This document shows, piece after piece, positions 9,881-18,921 of a DNA stretch of 64,000 nucleotides. The position numbers were made by a program, and so were the translations under genes. The DNA comes from Psychrosphaera haliotis. Lineage in GTDB: Bacteria > Pseudomonadota > Gammaproteobacteria > Enterobacterales > Alteromonadaceae. Location of the stretch: contig NZ_BAAAFQ010000011.1 in the NCBI RefSeq assembly GCF_039523615.1, forward strand, positions 62,001-126,000, written 5' to 3'. The notes beneath the pieces are model-generated. The model ran no database searches and was not told the DNA's origin. It was given only the letters and a program-made list of their open reading frames with translations. Each line of letters starts with the position of its first letter. The first letter of the stretch is position 1.

Positions 9881-10095
9881 CGCCCCCGCTTCGAGCAATA
9901 TAGGGAAAGCATAACAGGATGTTAAATTCTTCATTTAATCAAACACTTTTATACTTATTAAAAGACATCGAACCTGAAAATTAAAACTTATGATTGCCAA
10001 CTAGGCATCAACACACGAAACATTTAATTAATTTTTAAAGAAACCAAATCTGATCTATATCGTTTTTAATTCATTAATTTGTTTAAGGGGTTTGT

Positions 10096-11172
10096 ATGTC
10101 AAAATTACAGAAAGTGAGCATCAAAGAAGTTGCTCTAAAATTGCCTCGTTCGGCTAGAGACGCAATGTCTGCAAAAGAAATGGTAACTTCATTTCCAAGC
10201 CTAACGAATTCAGAAACCAGCTTCGACTCTCGCCTGAGAACAATGAAGAATCGGTTAATGCAGTGTGTTGAGCATGGCTCAGCAATGGTCGTTAATGGCA
10301 GGCCAATGCGCTTTTATTGTGCAACCGATGTGCAAAAGAAGTTAAAAAAAATAAGCGCTATTGACGCTGATATAACGCGCAAAGAAGGTGGTAGTCGTTC
10401 AATCAATAGCGAGCTCTCCTATGGCGAACTCAAAGCAAGAGTGATTGGATTCAGCAAATCAACGCCTTTTACTAACATCATTCAACCTAAGTTTGATTTG
10501 TTGCGTTCGGCCATTAAATATAAGCGAAAAGTAACGCTTGAGTATGCTGAAAGCCTTCAACTAGGCAGCAGTACAAAACGCAAAGGTCAGTTAATAACCA
10601 TTGAACCAGTTGGTTTAGTCAAAAACAGACGAGTTGCTTATTTGATTGCACTATCATCGTGTGGTTCACAAGTTGCGTTACAGCTAAGTAAAATCACTGA
10701 CTGTGAGTTAGTCCACAACACACCGCTTTTTAATAAGCTTACTCAAGACGAAGCTATTGCGATTTTAAATAGCGGTATTGAAGAAGGCTTTTTGGAAAGT
10801 GAAGTTGAGTCAATAACGATGGAAGTCTCGAATGAGGCCTTGGACTTATTCTTAAATGAACATCCTCATGGGTCGTCAGAGTGGGATTTTCATTTTATTT
10901 GTGAGCACCAAACTAAGGCGATGATTTCATTTAAAAAACGTATCACACAAGCATTTGTTGATGAGCTGATACAACTTGGCGATGATATTAATGTTATAGA
11001 GTCAGCTTCTCTACTAAAGTATTTAACAAACGGTCAATCAGCGCCTGCTGAAATTGGTATACACAAGTGCGACAACCTAAATAATTTGCAAAGTGTGAAC
11101 ATTATTGATTTCAATTTAAATACCCCGCTTTATACAAATGACTATTTAACTAGCCTGTCTTGGGCTAGTTAA
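10096..11172 (+). CDS. WYL-domain transcriptional regulator
   Basis: The 358-residue protein has an N-terminal region (about 1-110) compatible with a winged helix, and a WYL-type beta domain (about 150-235). There, conserved patterns such as KRKVTLEYAES, an 'I-x-P-x-G-L-V' strand and a 'R-x-A-Y-L-I-A' strand match WYL ligand-sensing folds. A C-terminal WCX-like segment follows. An AAGGGG ribosome site lies 6 bases before the ATG. WYL proteins commonly control defence and DNA-damage genes and respond to nucleic-acid-like ligands. Here it lies between two identical-type palindromes and between the protease and ADP-ribosylglycohydrolase genes, so it is the obvious local regulator. Its last 27 bases overlap the glycohydrolase gene tail to tail. 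Confidence 0.8.
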   Translation: MSKLQKVSIKEVALKLPRSARDAMSAKEMVTSFPSLTNSETSFDSRLRTMKNRLMQCVEHGSAMVVNGRPMRFYCATDVQKKLKKISAIDADITRKEGGSRSINSELSYGELKARVIGFSKSTPFTNIIQPKFDLLRSAIKYKRKVTLEYAESLQLGSSTKRKGQLITIEPVGLVKNRRVAYLIALSSCGSQVALQLSKITDCELVHNTPLFNKLTQDEAIAILNSGIEEGFLESEVESITMEVSNEALDLFLNEHPHGSSEWDFHFICEHQTKAMISFKKRITQAFVDELIQLGDDINVIESASLLKYLTNGQSAPAEIGIHKCDNLNNLQSVNIIDFNLNTPLYTNDYLTSLSWAS

Positions 11173-12369
11173 CATAGCCTCAATAATCTCTTTCGTTTCT
11201 AATTTATCCAATAGCTCCTCAGGTATTTTTGATTCTTGGTTCGATACGCTAAATAAACTACTGGCTAAGCTACAAGTTGAGTCTGAGTCTCCATCATGGA
11301 TAGCACTCATGTTTAAAAGCTCTTCGTAACTGTTAGCGTTTAAGGCGCAATATACCGCTATAGAAAATGTTTCTGATGCAACCCACCCCTCTCCAAATCG
11401 TTTACTAAACTTATGTGGGCTATGAGGTTCATTACAGCCATTAAGTTTTGCGTACGCATCAATATTAAGCAGACCTAACAACTCATCTATTTCTTTATTT
11501 GTTATGTCATAAGCTAGTGCTTTAATCTGTTCACGAGATTCCGCTACTAATAACTCAGTAAGCATTAGGGAGTTAGCTAGACTATTTTTGCCTGATAGAT
11601 CGCTAACTTGAGCCACTGATGATAAACCCAAAAACTGAATCGTTGCGATTGCACCTGCCACCAGCTTAGCCATCGGATGGCCGTGAGTTAGTTGCGCTAC
11701 CTTAAAACCTAATTCAAATGCTGCAAAACGTAAGTAAGAATTGTCAGTATTTTTAGCTTCAGCGTTTGCCTGCATCATTTGATATAACATTGCTATGGGT
11801 AAGTTTTTTGTTGTACAGCCAGAGCCCTGGCTATAGTTAAACGCTACTTGGCCGCTGTACTCCATATCTTTTAAGGCAGAAATAAGTGTCATTCCTGGAT
11901 TTACTGATTCATTCAGCTCTGGGATCATTACTAGGCCTGAGTTGTCCCCTGCACATTCCTGAAATATGCTACTTTCATCCTGCGTCATCAGCCAGCGTTG
12001 ATAAGCTTTCGCAACAGACTTAGTCACTTTATTATTCATCGATGAAGCTGCTTCAAAACTATCTATTTTAAAGTTTGATTGTTCTGACAAAAAATCATTA
12101 ATACCTTCTAAGGTAAATAGTGTTAACTGAGTGTCGTCTGTTATCTTGCCTTTGTAATCACACAACAGCGCCCCCGTTTGATATATAGGAAGTTGGTTGC
12201 CTGTTTTGAACTCTATTGGCTCACCATAAGCATCACCCACCGCGACACTCAATAACGCTTGATAATTTCGGCTATTCTTATCAACAAGTAACCTGTTATC
12301 CAATTGTGTATGAGGTAGAAAGCCTCGTGAATTGATTGAGTCTATATTTATTTGCATATTTGTTTGCAT
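11146..12369 (-). CDS. ADP-ribosylglycohydrolase family protein
   Basis: The 407-residue protein shows the DraG/ARH hallmarks. These are an early 'VGDAYGEPIEF' helix at 44-54, the metal-binding DDTQ at 78-81, an 'HPMAKLVAGAIA'-like helix and a late HDGDSDST segment that supplies the second metal cluster. Family members remove ADP-ribose from proteins or related adducts using two Mg ions. An AAGGGG ribosome site lies 5-6 bases before the ATG. The promoter region carries palindrome copy 2. Convergent overlap with the WYL gene and the shared operator tie it to the FtsH-like protease locus. The substrate (protein, DNA or small molecule) cannot be told from sequence. Confidence 0.87.
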   Translation of the reverse strand: MQTNMQINIDSINSRGFLPHTQLDNRLLVDKNSRNYQALLSVAVGDAYGEPIEFKTGNQLPIYQTGALLCDYKGKITDDTQLTLFTLEGINDFLSEQSNFKIDSFEAASSMNNKVTKSVAKAYQRWLMTQDESSIFQECAGDNSGLVMIPELNESVNPGMTLISALKDMEYSGQVAFNYSQGSGCTTKNLPIAMLYQMMQANAEAKNTDNSYLRFAAFELGFKVAQLTHGHPMAKLVAGAIATIQFLGLSSVAQVSDLSGKNSLANSLMLTELLVAESREQIKALAYDITNKEIDELLGLLNIDAYAKLNGCNEPHSPHKFSKRFGEGWVASETFSIAVYCALNANSYEELLNMSAIHDGDSDSTCSLASSLFSVSNQESKIPEELLDKLETKEIIEAMLTSPRQAS

Positions 12370-12430
12370 ATCTACCCCTTAAGGCGGTGTTGTTCTGAGG
12401 GCTTCAATAATAAGAACTACTTTAGAATCT

Positions 12431-12475
12431 GTCTTTCCAGTTAACTCGTTTTTAATGGAAAGACAGTTTCCATTC
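12431..12475. promoter_or_regulatory. Palindromic operator, copy 2, with an extra half-site
   Basis: ATGGAAA (12455-12461) and TTTCCAT (12467-12473) form an inverted repeat followed by TC, matching copy 1 at 9770. A further GTCTTTCCA at 12431-12439 is the exact reverse complement of TGGAAAGAC at 12456-12464, so three half-sites are present. The site lies between the glycohydrolase gene (minus) and the metzincin gene (plus) and could act on either. Confidence 0.7.
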
Positions 12476-12517
12476 CAAGCATTAAAGTACTCCGCATCAG
12501 TCGAATGAGGAGTGTTT

Positions 12518-14206
12518 ATGACAAAACAAATAACTATATTATTACTATCGGTTTTACTTTTTGTTAGTGTTAAAAGTAGCGCTGATAGCTACCCCGTTAG
12601 AGAAAGTAAGCTTCCATCTGCTAAGGTATCCACGCAAAGTCATACCGGTAGTTTGAATGCAGGCTTTACATATCCTGAAATCACGCACACTGAAGGAGAC
12701 ATCATCTATCATGAAGTTGTTTTTTATTATACTGATGACATGCTGGACTATTTTAATAATGATGTTGAGCTTCTATTACAATTCATTGAAAACAGTATTG
12801 AGTTAAATAATACCGCCTTTGAACGACAAGACATTCCGCTTCGCCGAGAGATTGCAGGGGTTATTCGTATACCAGATGATCTCGATTATGACGATACTTA
12901 CACAGGCATACAAAGATTAAACGCACTTAAAAAGCTTCACAACGAAGATAAATACAATTTTAACCTATTTTATAATGTGGCATATGTTGTGGCGCTAAAT
13001 AGATACCATACGGAAGTTACATCTAATACGGGCTCTGCATGGCTAGGCGACAAATACTCTTGGGTATCACCATATAGAAACCAAATGGTGACTCGTACTC
13101 TGGCACATGAACTAGGACATAATGATGGTCTAACTCACGATGGGGAAGCCGCTGATGAAACTCATGGACAAGGTACAATTAGAGATACACTAATACGATA
13201 TTTTGCTATCGGAGCATTTTGTGATGGTTATTCCAGTATTATGAAGAATGGCCAAGGAGACCGAAGTGAAGCATTCTTTTCATCACCTCTAGTTACCGCC
13301 GCTAATGGTGAGGAATGTGGTACTGAAGGCGAAATGGACAGCGCCAGAGCATATAAAGAAGCCATTGTATTCGAAATCCCAAACCGTACTGCGACGTTTA
13401 GAAACAATCGCCCAAGCAAAGCAAAAACAGGCCATGTTTCTATAACAACAAATACCCTAAATATAAAGGAAGGTGACACCTTTCGAATCAACATAAATTG
13501 GCAAGACGCTGAACTAGGTGACTCTGTTCAGTTAATAACGAGAAAATCTTCAGCTGACTTCAACGATATCACCCCAAAATTGCGTCGTGTTTACTTTAAT
13601 GGCAAAGACGAGGTTAACTCAATACTTATCAACACTCTTGATGATGACGATTATGAATTAGATGAAGAATTCTCCGTTGAACTCTTATACGGCCATGGTA
13701 TCAACATTGATGACACTATGGATAAAGTATCTATTACGGTCATATCAGATGACATAGGTAACCCTGGCCAAGTTTCATTTGGCGCAACCGAAGTCAACCT
13801 TAGTGAAGGAGAAACCAAATCGATTAAATTGCAACGAGATAATGGCGTTGACGGCATTCTTCGAATAAGGGTGTCTTTAAATACAGTCAATGGTCTTAGT
13901 GACGATCTAGAGTTATCAAATACAGATATCACTTTTGATAATGGCCAGACAGAAGCTTCTATTACAATTTCGGCAACTGATGACCAATCCGTTGAAAACA
14001 GCGAAACTGTTCAACTTGTTTTAAATGCTGAAGAGGATGCTTACCTGGGACAAAGTTCGTTAAATATCACCATAGAGGATAATGACGAGCCACCGCAGCT
14101 AAAAAGCGATAGTGCCGGTGGATCTATGTCTTTTTTGTGGCTTATGTTTGGGATCGTTATATTAAAGTTGAAAAACCATAGTTTTATCCTGAGTAAACAA
14201 CTTTAA
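12518..14206 (+). CDS. Secreted metzincin protease with Calx-beta-like repeats and GlyGly-CTERM
   Basis: I chose the ATG at 12518 because GAGGAG sits 5 bases before it; a GTG six bases earlier is less likely. A signal peptide occupies the first 23 residues or so. The catalytic motif HELGHNDGLTH fits the metzincin pattern HExxHxxGxxH. Two beta-sandwich repeats follow (about residues 308-405 and 410-525, each with an acidic 'EDND/DDDDYE' end), resembling Calx-beta domains. The C-terminus is S-A-G-G-S-M, then a hydrophobic helix and basic residues, which matches the GlyGly-CTERM rhombosortase signal, so the enzyme is probably exported by type II secretion and anchored or released at the surface. 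It may share the operator region with the ADP-ribosylglycohydrolase gene. Confidence 0.82.
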   Translation: MTKQITILLLSVLLFVSVKSSADSYPVRESKLPSAKVSTQSHTGSLNAGFTYPEITHTEGDIIYHEVVFYYTDDMLDYFNNDVELLLQFIENSIELNNTAFERQDIPLRREIAGVIRIPDDLDYDDTYTGIQRLNALKKLHNEDKYNFNLFYNVAYVVALNRYHTEVTSNTGSAWLGDKYSWVSPYRNQMVTRTLAHELGHNDGLTHDGEAADETHGQGTIRDTLIRYFAIGAFCDGYSSIMKNGQGDRSEAFFSSPLVTAANGEECGTEGEMDSARAYKEAIVFEIPNRTATFRNNRPSKAKTGHVSITTNTLNIKEGDTFRININWQDAELGDSVQLITRKSSADFNDITPKLRRVYFNGKDEVNSILINTLDDDDYELDEEFSVELLYGHGINIDDTMDKVSITVISDDIGNPGQVSFGATEVNLSEGETKSIKLQRDNGVDGILRIRVSLNTVNGLSDDLELSNTDITFDNGQTEASITISATDDQSVENSETVQLVLNAEEDAYLGQSSLNITIEDNDEPPQLKSDSAGGSMSFLWLMFGIVILKLKNHSFILSKQL

Positions 14207-14268
14207 ATTTTGGTAACCTAATCATGCTACGAAAGAATCATAACACCCTCTAATTAGGTGGCCAAAAT
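14207..14268. repeat. Stem-loop between metzincin and nuclease-helicase genes
   Basis: ATTTTGGTAACCTAAT at 14207-14222 is the inverse of ATTAGGTGGCCAAAAT at 14253-14268, with 14 of 16 positions pairing across a 30-base loop. The right arm is also part of the 29-bp direct repeat that recurs after the next gene. It could end transcription of the metzincin gene or mark an insertion boundary. Confidence 0.6.
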
Positions 14269-14276
14269 CACTATGC
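14248..14276. repeat. 29-bp imperfect direct repeat, left copy
   Basis: It matches 17747-17775 at 25 of 29 positions, starting CTCTAATT and ending CACT-x-TGC. The two copies lie 35 bases before and exactly at the end of the nuclease-helicase gene. Confidence 0.75.
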
Positions 14277-14311
14277 CGCTGCAATAAGACTAGATAACCA
14301 AAGGAATAAAA

Positions 14312-17300
14312 ATGAAAAAAGTTAATGGAAAACTCATATTTAGTCCAAGTGATCTGACTGAGTACTTAGACTCTCCTTTTGCTTCATGGATGAATCGATT
14401 TAAGTTGGAGTTTCCCAAGCAAGCTCCAGAAAAAGACAAAGACGACGCATTGACAAAATCAATGCAGCAGCGTGGATATACTCATGAAAATAACCTAATC
14501 AAAGGGTTTGAAGATCAGGGCAAAAAAGTTGTTACATTAGAGTTCAAATCTACAGATATTTGGTATGAAGAAACAGTTAAGACCATGCAGCAAGGGCCTG
14601 ATGTTATCGTTCAAGCCCTGCTTAAAAAAGACGATTTTTATGGCTTTGCTGATTTTCTAATTAAAGTGCCAGGCAATAGTGACTTAGGAAACTATCACTA
14701 TGAAGTTTGGGATACGAAACTATCTAGCAAATCTAAGCCTTCACACGTAATTCAACTTTGCTGTTATGCCGAAATGATAGCTGAAATTCAAGGGTGCCGG
14801 CCTAAAAACATCACCATTGCCCTAGGCAATGGTGATGTTGTTGAGTTATTGCTATTGGACTACTACGCTTATTATCAAAACCTCAAAGAACGATTTCTCA
14901 ACGAACAATCTACTTTTGAACTAAAACTACAGCCAAGTCCTTCGGAGTCTAAATCATGGGGACGCTGGTCAAAATATGCTGAGCAATTGTTGTTAGAACA
15001 AGATCATTTATTTCAAGTGGCCACTATTACCAAGGGGCAAATAAAGAAGTTGAATACAGCTGACATATTCACCATGACTGGTCTTGCCGAATCACACATT
15101 GATAAAGTTGCTGGTATGAATCCCATTGTATTTTCTAAGCTTAAAAAACAGGCCCGAATACAGTGTTTATCAAAAGGTTCTGAAATACCAAAATTTGAAG
15201 TGATTAAACCAAGCCCGCAAAGTAAACAAGGTTTGGCGCTATTACCACCAGCGTCACCATTGGACGTGTTTTTTGATATTGAGGGTTATCCATTAGATGA
15301 AGGCGGTTTGGAATACCTATGGGGCAATACTTATTTTGATGAAAATGGCGACAAACAGTTTATTGATTTTTGGGCACATAATGCAGAACAAGAAAAGCAG
15401 TGTTTCGTTGATTTTATAACTTGGGTATTTGGCCGGTGGCAGCAAGATTCTAGTATGCACATTTACCACTATGCGAACTATGAAATTGCAGCATGTCGCA
15501 AGTTAATGAGTCGTTATGGTGTTTGCGAGTATGAAGTAGATCAGTTGCTAAGAAATGAGGTGTTTGTAGACCTATATAAAGTTGTAAAAAGCGGCTTTTA
15601 TATTGGTGAGCCTCGATATTCAATTAAAAATGTAGAACATTTATATAGAGGTAATCGTGAAACGGAAGTCGGCAATGGCGGCGACTCTATCGTTGTATAC
15701 GAACAATGGCGTGAACTTAATCAGCAGGGGCTTGAAGGAGACACCTGGCAAACATCAAAAATATTAAATGATATTCGTGATTATAATATTGATGATTGTG
15801 ATTCGACACAGGAACTGGTGGATTGGCTTAGAATTCAACAAGAAGAGCATCAAATTAAATTTATTGGTAAAACTGAAGTTGAAGAACCTGAAGTAAAAGA
15901 GGAAGTGTCTGAACGCACAAAGTTAAGAGACAAGTTGTTAATTCAAGCTGAACAGGAGAAAGAAACGGACCCTGCAAAATCAAAGTTAACTGAAAATTTA
16001 GCTTGGATGTTGGAGTTTCATCGACGCGAAGCCAAGCCTATTTTTTGGAAACTCTTTGATAGATTAGGCCAAGACCCAGAAGCGTTATTAGACGACTTAG
16101 ACTGCTTGGCCTTTTGCGTTAGAACAGAAAGGGAGCCATTTAAACCCACTACTCGTTCAAGAAGTCTGGCATATGAATACCATTTTGATACGAGCCAAGA
16201 GTTTAAAGCTACACAACGAAGCTTTTATATATTGGGAGAAGAGACACCTGAAGGCAAATCGAAAAAAGTGACTTTTGCTCCAAATCTATCAGACCTTAGC
16301 AGCGGATTAATCGTTGTTACTTCAGGAAACGAACCTTCTTCATTAATCAACCTTGTTCCAGATGAGTATGTAAACCCAAAACCTATTCCAGATGCGTTAA
16401 CTGAATTTATTAAACAATATTCAAAAGGAATATTCGACACAACACCAAATGCTGTAATTGACTTTCTGTTGCGCGCTAAGCCGAGAATAAAAACGCATCT
16501 CCCTAACGATTCAATAGTCTCAGCGACGAGTTCGGAGGAAAAGTTAGAGCAAATCACCCATGTAGTTTTAAACCTTAAAAATAGCTACCTTCCAATTCAA
16601 GGTCCGCCAGGCGCTGGCAAATCATTTACAGGCAAACATGTTATAACAGAACTTTTGAGACAAGGTAAAAGTGTCGGCATAGCAAGCAATAGTCACAAGG
16701 CAATAAATAACTTATTACTTAGTACTGCGAAGCACTGTAAACAACTGGGTGTGACAGCCAGCTTTGCTTGTACTAAAGAAACAGAGCCTGATTTATTAGA
16801 AAACAATGTAGATGTTATAAAAAACAAAGACTTATCTTCCCGGACTATTGGAGCTTCTCTGGTGGGAACAACCGCATGGGGTTATGCTCGAGATGATATG
16901 GAAAACCAATTAGATTACTTGTTTATAGACGAAGCGGGCCAAGTAAGTGTTGCTAATTTAATCGCAATGGGAATGAGTACTAAGAATATTGTATTAATGG
17001 GAGACCAAATGCAATTAGGACAACCTTCACAAGGTACTCACCCTATGGAAAGTGGTTTATCTATTTTGGACTACTTGTTACATGAACAAGCGACAATACC
17101 AGATAATATGGGCGTATTCCTTGATACAACCTATCGGATGCATTCAAAAGTTAATCAATTTGTTAGTGACTATGTTTATGAAAGTAAGTTAGCTTCCCAT
17201 ATCAGCAATGACAAAAGGTACATTACCATTCCGGATAATTATGTTGGCAAGTTGACAAAAAAAGCTGGCTTACAATTTGTACCTGTTGAGCACTTTAGCA

Positions 17301-17752
17301 ACAGCCAAGCCTCCGAAGAGGAAGTTGATGAAATTCAAAGCCTAGTTAAACAGCTAATTGGCAGAACTTTTCACACCGGCGAAAAAGACCAGCCTACTCG
17401 TTTGATTACATTGAATGATATTCTTTTCGTATCGCCTTATAACCATCAGGTTACTAAGTTAAAAGAAGCGCTGGGTCCAAATGCTAGCGTCGGTAGTGTA
17501 GATAAATTCCAAGGACAAGAGGCGCCAATTGTCATATTAAGTATGTGTGCAAGCGATGCAAATGAGTCTCCTAGAGGTTTAGACTTCCTGTTTAATAAAA
17601 ATCGATTAAATGTCGCGATTTCAAGAGCACAATGCCTAGCAATTGTCGTTGGGAACCCTGAGTTGGCTAATACCTCCGTAAGTAAAGTGAATCAGATCCC
17701 TTTGGTGAATTTGTTAGCTGGATTGGTAAATATAAACAGTGATCTGCTCTAA
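14312..17752 (+). CDS. TM0106-type RecB nuclease fused to SF1 helicase
   Basis: The N-terminal part (about 1-260) is a Cas4/RecB-like nuclease. After GFADFL it has D134-x-K136 and a QLCCYAE helix, the usual PD-(D/E)XK plus Q-x3-Y arrangement. A middle RNase H-like segment begins at D322-x-E324. The C-terminal half is an SF1/Upf1-like helicase with Walker A GPPGAGKS at 764-771, DEAGQ at 873-877, a GDQMQL motif, an 'F-Q-G-Q-E' motif and a final 'N-V-A-I-S-R-A' motif. All key residues are present. Such fusions occur in defence islands and resemble Dna2. It should degrade or unwind nucleic acid; the target is unknown. Direct repeats bracket the gene, and the second copy overlaps its stop codon. 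Confidence 0.87.
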   Translation: MKKVNGKLIFSPSDLTEYLDSPFASWMNRFKLEFPKQAPEKDKDDALTKSMQQRGYTHENNLIKGFEDQGKKVVTLEFKSTDIWYEETVKTMQQGPDVIVQALLKKDDFYGFADFLIKVPGNSDLGNYHYEVWDTKLSSKSKPSHVIQLCCYAEMIAEIQGCRPKNITIALGNGDVVELLLLDYYAYYQNLKERFLNEQSTFELKLQPSPSESKSWGRWSKYAEQLLLEQDHLFQVATITKGQIKKLNTADIFTMTGLAESHIDKVAGMNPIVFSKLKKQARIQCLSKGSEIPKFEVIKPSPQSKQGLALLPPASPLDVFFDIEGYPLDEGGLEYLWGNTYFDENGDKQFIDFWAHNAEQEKQCFVDFITWVFGRWQQDSSMHIYHYANYEIAACRKLMSRYGVCEYEVDQLLRNEVFVDLYKVVKSGFYIGEPRYSIKNVEHLYRGNRETEVGNGGDSIVVYEQWRELNQQGLEGDTWQTSKILNDIRDYNIDDCDSTQELVDWLRIQQEEHQIKFIGKTEVEEPEVKEEVSERTKLRDKLLIQAEQEKETDPAKSKLTENLAWMLEFHRREAKPIFWKLFDRLGQDPEALLDDLDCLAFCVRTEREPFKPTTRSRSLAYEYHFDTSQEFKATQRSFYILGEETPEGKSKKVTFAPNLSDLSSGLIVVTSGNEPSSLINLVPDEYVNPKPIPDALTEFIKQYSKGIFDTTPNAVIDFLLRAKPRIKTHLPNDSIVSATSSEEKLEQITHVVLNLKNSYLPIQGPPGAGKSFTGKHVITELLRQGKSVGIASNSHKAINNLLLSTAKHCKQLGVTASFACTKETEPDLLENNVDVIKNKDLSSRTIGASLVGTTAWGYARDDMENQLDYLFIDEAGQVSVANLIAMGMSTKNIVLMGDQMQLGQPSQGTHPMESGLSILDYLLHEQATIPDNMGVFLDTTYRMHSKVNQFVSDYVYESKLASHISNDKRYITIPDNYVGKLTKKAGLQFVPVEHFSNSQASEEEVDEIQSLVKQLIGRTFHTGEKDQPTRLITLNDILFVSPYNHQVTKLKEALGPNASVGSVDKFQGQEAPIVILSMCASDANESPRGLDFLFNKNRLNVAISRAQCLAIVVGNPELANTSVSKVNQIPLVNLLAGLVNINSDLL

Positions 17753-17775
17753 TTGGATGGCAAAAATCACTTTGC
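17747..17775. repeat. 29-bp imperfect direct repeat, right copy
   Basis: It is the partner of 14248-14276 (25 of 29 identical). It starts in the last codons of the nuclease-helicase gene. Confidence 0.75.
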
Positions 17776-18091
17776 TACTCGACTCAAAGGTTGAATCTAA
17801 TTGCGTAGTAATCTACTAAACCGCATGGTAAATTAGTTTAATAAGTATTCATTTTAATATTTAAGTTGTCATTATAATGATCCTTAGTTAATAGCTACAA
17901 TCAAGTGTATGTCGGCGAGCCTTTTGGGCGAATTAAAAGTAATAGAATAACAGTAAAGCACAACTTTTTTGACTGTAATATATAATTGCTTTTAAACTCA
18001 CTGAATAGCTAGTTTACCGACATACTTTTAATAAATTATAAGAACTTTTTGCATTAAGGTAGGGGATATTTGAAAGACTATAAAATAGAAA
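17776..18091. other. Intergenic A+T-rich leader
   Basis: This gap of about 316 bases after the right direct repeat has no coding frame that I would support, and no RNA gene. Composition drops to a strongly A+T-rich level from here to about 24.3 kb, which marks the start of the restriction-modification island. Confidence 0.5.
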
Positions 18092-18808
18092 GTGGAGGAT
18101 TTAACCACCTCGAAAAGGGTAGCTACTTTTCTTTCAAAATCAAGCGTTGAAAATTTATGCCTACCACCAAGAGCTACAAAAGCACTTAACCTATTAAATA
18201 TTAATAATGCATTGGATGCAGTTCGAATCGTTAATAGTGACTTTTGTGCCTACAACAATGTAGGTGTAAAAACAGTAAATGAGTCTTGGATTACAATTAG
18301 AAGGTTATTATTAAGACTTGAGAAAATGAAAGGAAAGGAGCTAGAGGAAGCTTTTGAAAGAAGAGAAGATATATTTCCAAAATTTCAAGGTGATTTTGTA
18401 AAAGAAATAGTTGACTTAATAGAGCAATACTTCAAGTACAAAAAGGGAAGGTTTAGATTAAGGGATCGAAACATATTTTTTTATAGACTAGGTATCTATG
18501 GTAAAGATATCTACACTCTTAGCCGACTGTCTAAAAAGTTTCAATTATCTAGAGAAAGGATTAGGGTTATTGTCAATAATGACACTAACCAATTACTTGA
18601 ATTGCTGACTGGCAAAAGTAAAAACAAACGAATAAGGCTTAACCAAGCTGTAATCAATGCATTTGCGAAACTAGTTAAACAATATACAGCTAATGAAAAC
18701 AGTAACAACACCAAAAGCAGTGCCCAAATAAAGCCAATTTCTTATGGGCGACTACCAAACCATGAACTTCAAATAACTCTTTTTTTTATCGAAACATTAA
18801 CTAGCTAA
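18092..18808 (+). CDS. Putative regulator with alpha-CTD-like HhH and sigma4-like HTH
   Basis: The 238-residue protein is not a standard family that I can name. Residues 15-75 resemble the helix-hairpin-helix fold of the RNA polymerase alpha C-terminal domain (leucine-rich, 'NVGVKTVNE' turn). Residues 125-170 resemble a sigma70 region 4 helix-turn-helix, with 'L-S-x-x-F-x-L-S-R-E-R-I-R' like the 'T-R-E-R-I-R-Q' recognition helix. The C-terminus is basic and Asn-rich. The only plausible start is a GTG without a good ribosome site. It may regulate the convergent methyltransferase operon. This is fold-level inference. Confidence 0.6.
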   Translation: MEDLTTSKRVATFLSKSSVENLCLPPRATKALNLLNINNALDAVRIVNSDFCAYNNVGVKTVNESWITIRRLLLRLEKMKGKELEEAFERREDIFPKFQGDFVKEIVDLIEQYFKYKKGRFRLRDRNIFFYRLGIYGKDIYTLSRLSKKFQLSRERIRVIVNNDTNQLLELLTGKSKNKRIRLNQAVINAFAKLVKQYTANENSNNTKSSAQIKPISYGRLPNHELQITLFFIETLTS

Positions 18809-18921
18809 ACTGCTGCATTTACTCTATAGATTGGTGACACATAACAGCCCTAAACTTATAGATTCATTTATTATTTGAAATTTAAACACCTTAAAACATT
18901 AGCCGACACTGTAATAATGTA

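Larger units (their letters stand above)
9723..10095. other. Divergent regulatory region between AAA+/M41 protease and WYL regulator
   Basis: This 373-base gap holds the palindrome at 9770-9788 near the protease start, a strong sigma70-like promoter reading toward the WYL gene at 9852-9880, and an A+T-rich leader ending in AAGGGG just before 10096. No RNA gene or further coding frame is apparent. The roughly 200-base leader after the promoter is unexplained. Confidence 0.6.

Noticed and set aside
9344..9912. Small minus-strand frames overlapping the AAA+/M41 gene start
   Set aside because: They are out-of-frame shadows without ribosome sites, and the large protease frame is clearly the coding one.
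12800..14000. Minus-strand frames within the metzincin gene
   Set aside because: The plus-strand protein has a signal peptide, catalytic motif and sorting signal, so the antisense frames are chance.
14207..17775. Integron attC sites around the nuclease-helicase
   Set aside because: The repeats lack the paired GTTRRRY/RYYYAAC core-site pattern and enclose a gene much longer than normal cassettes.
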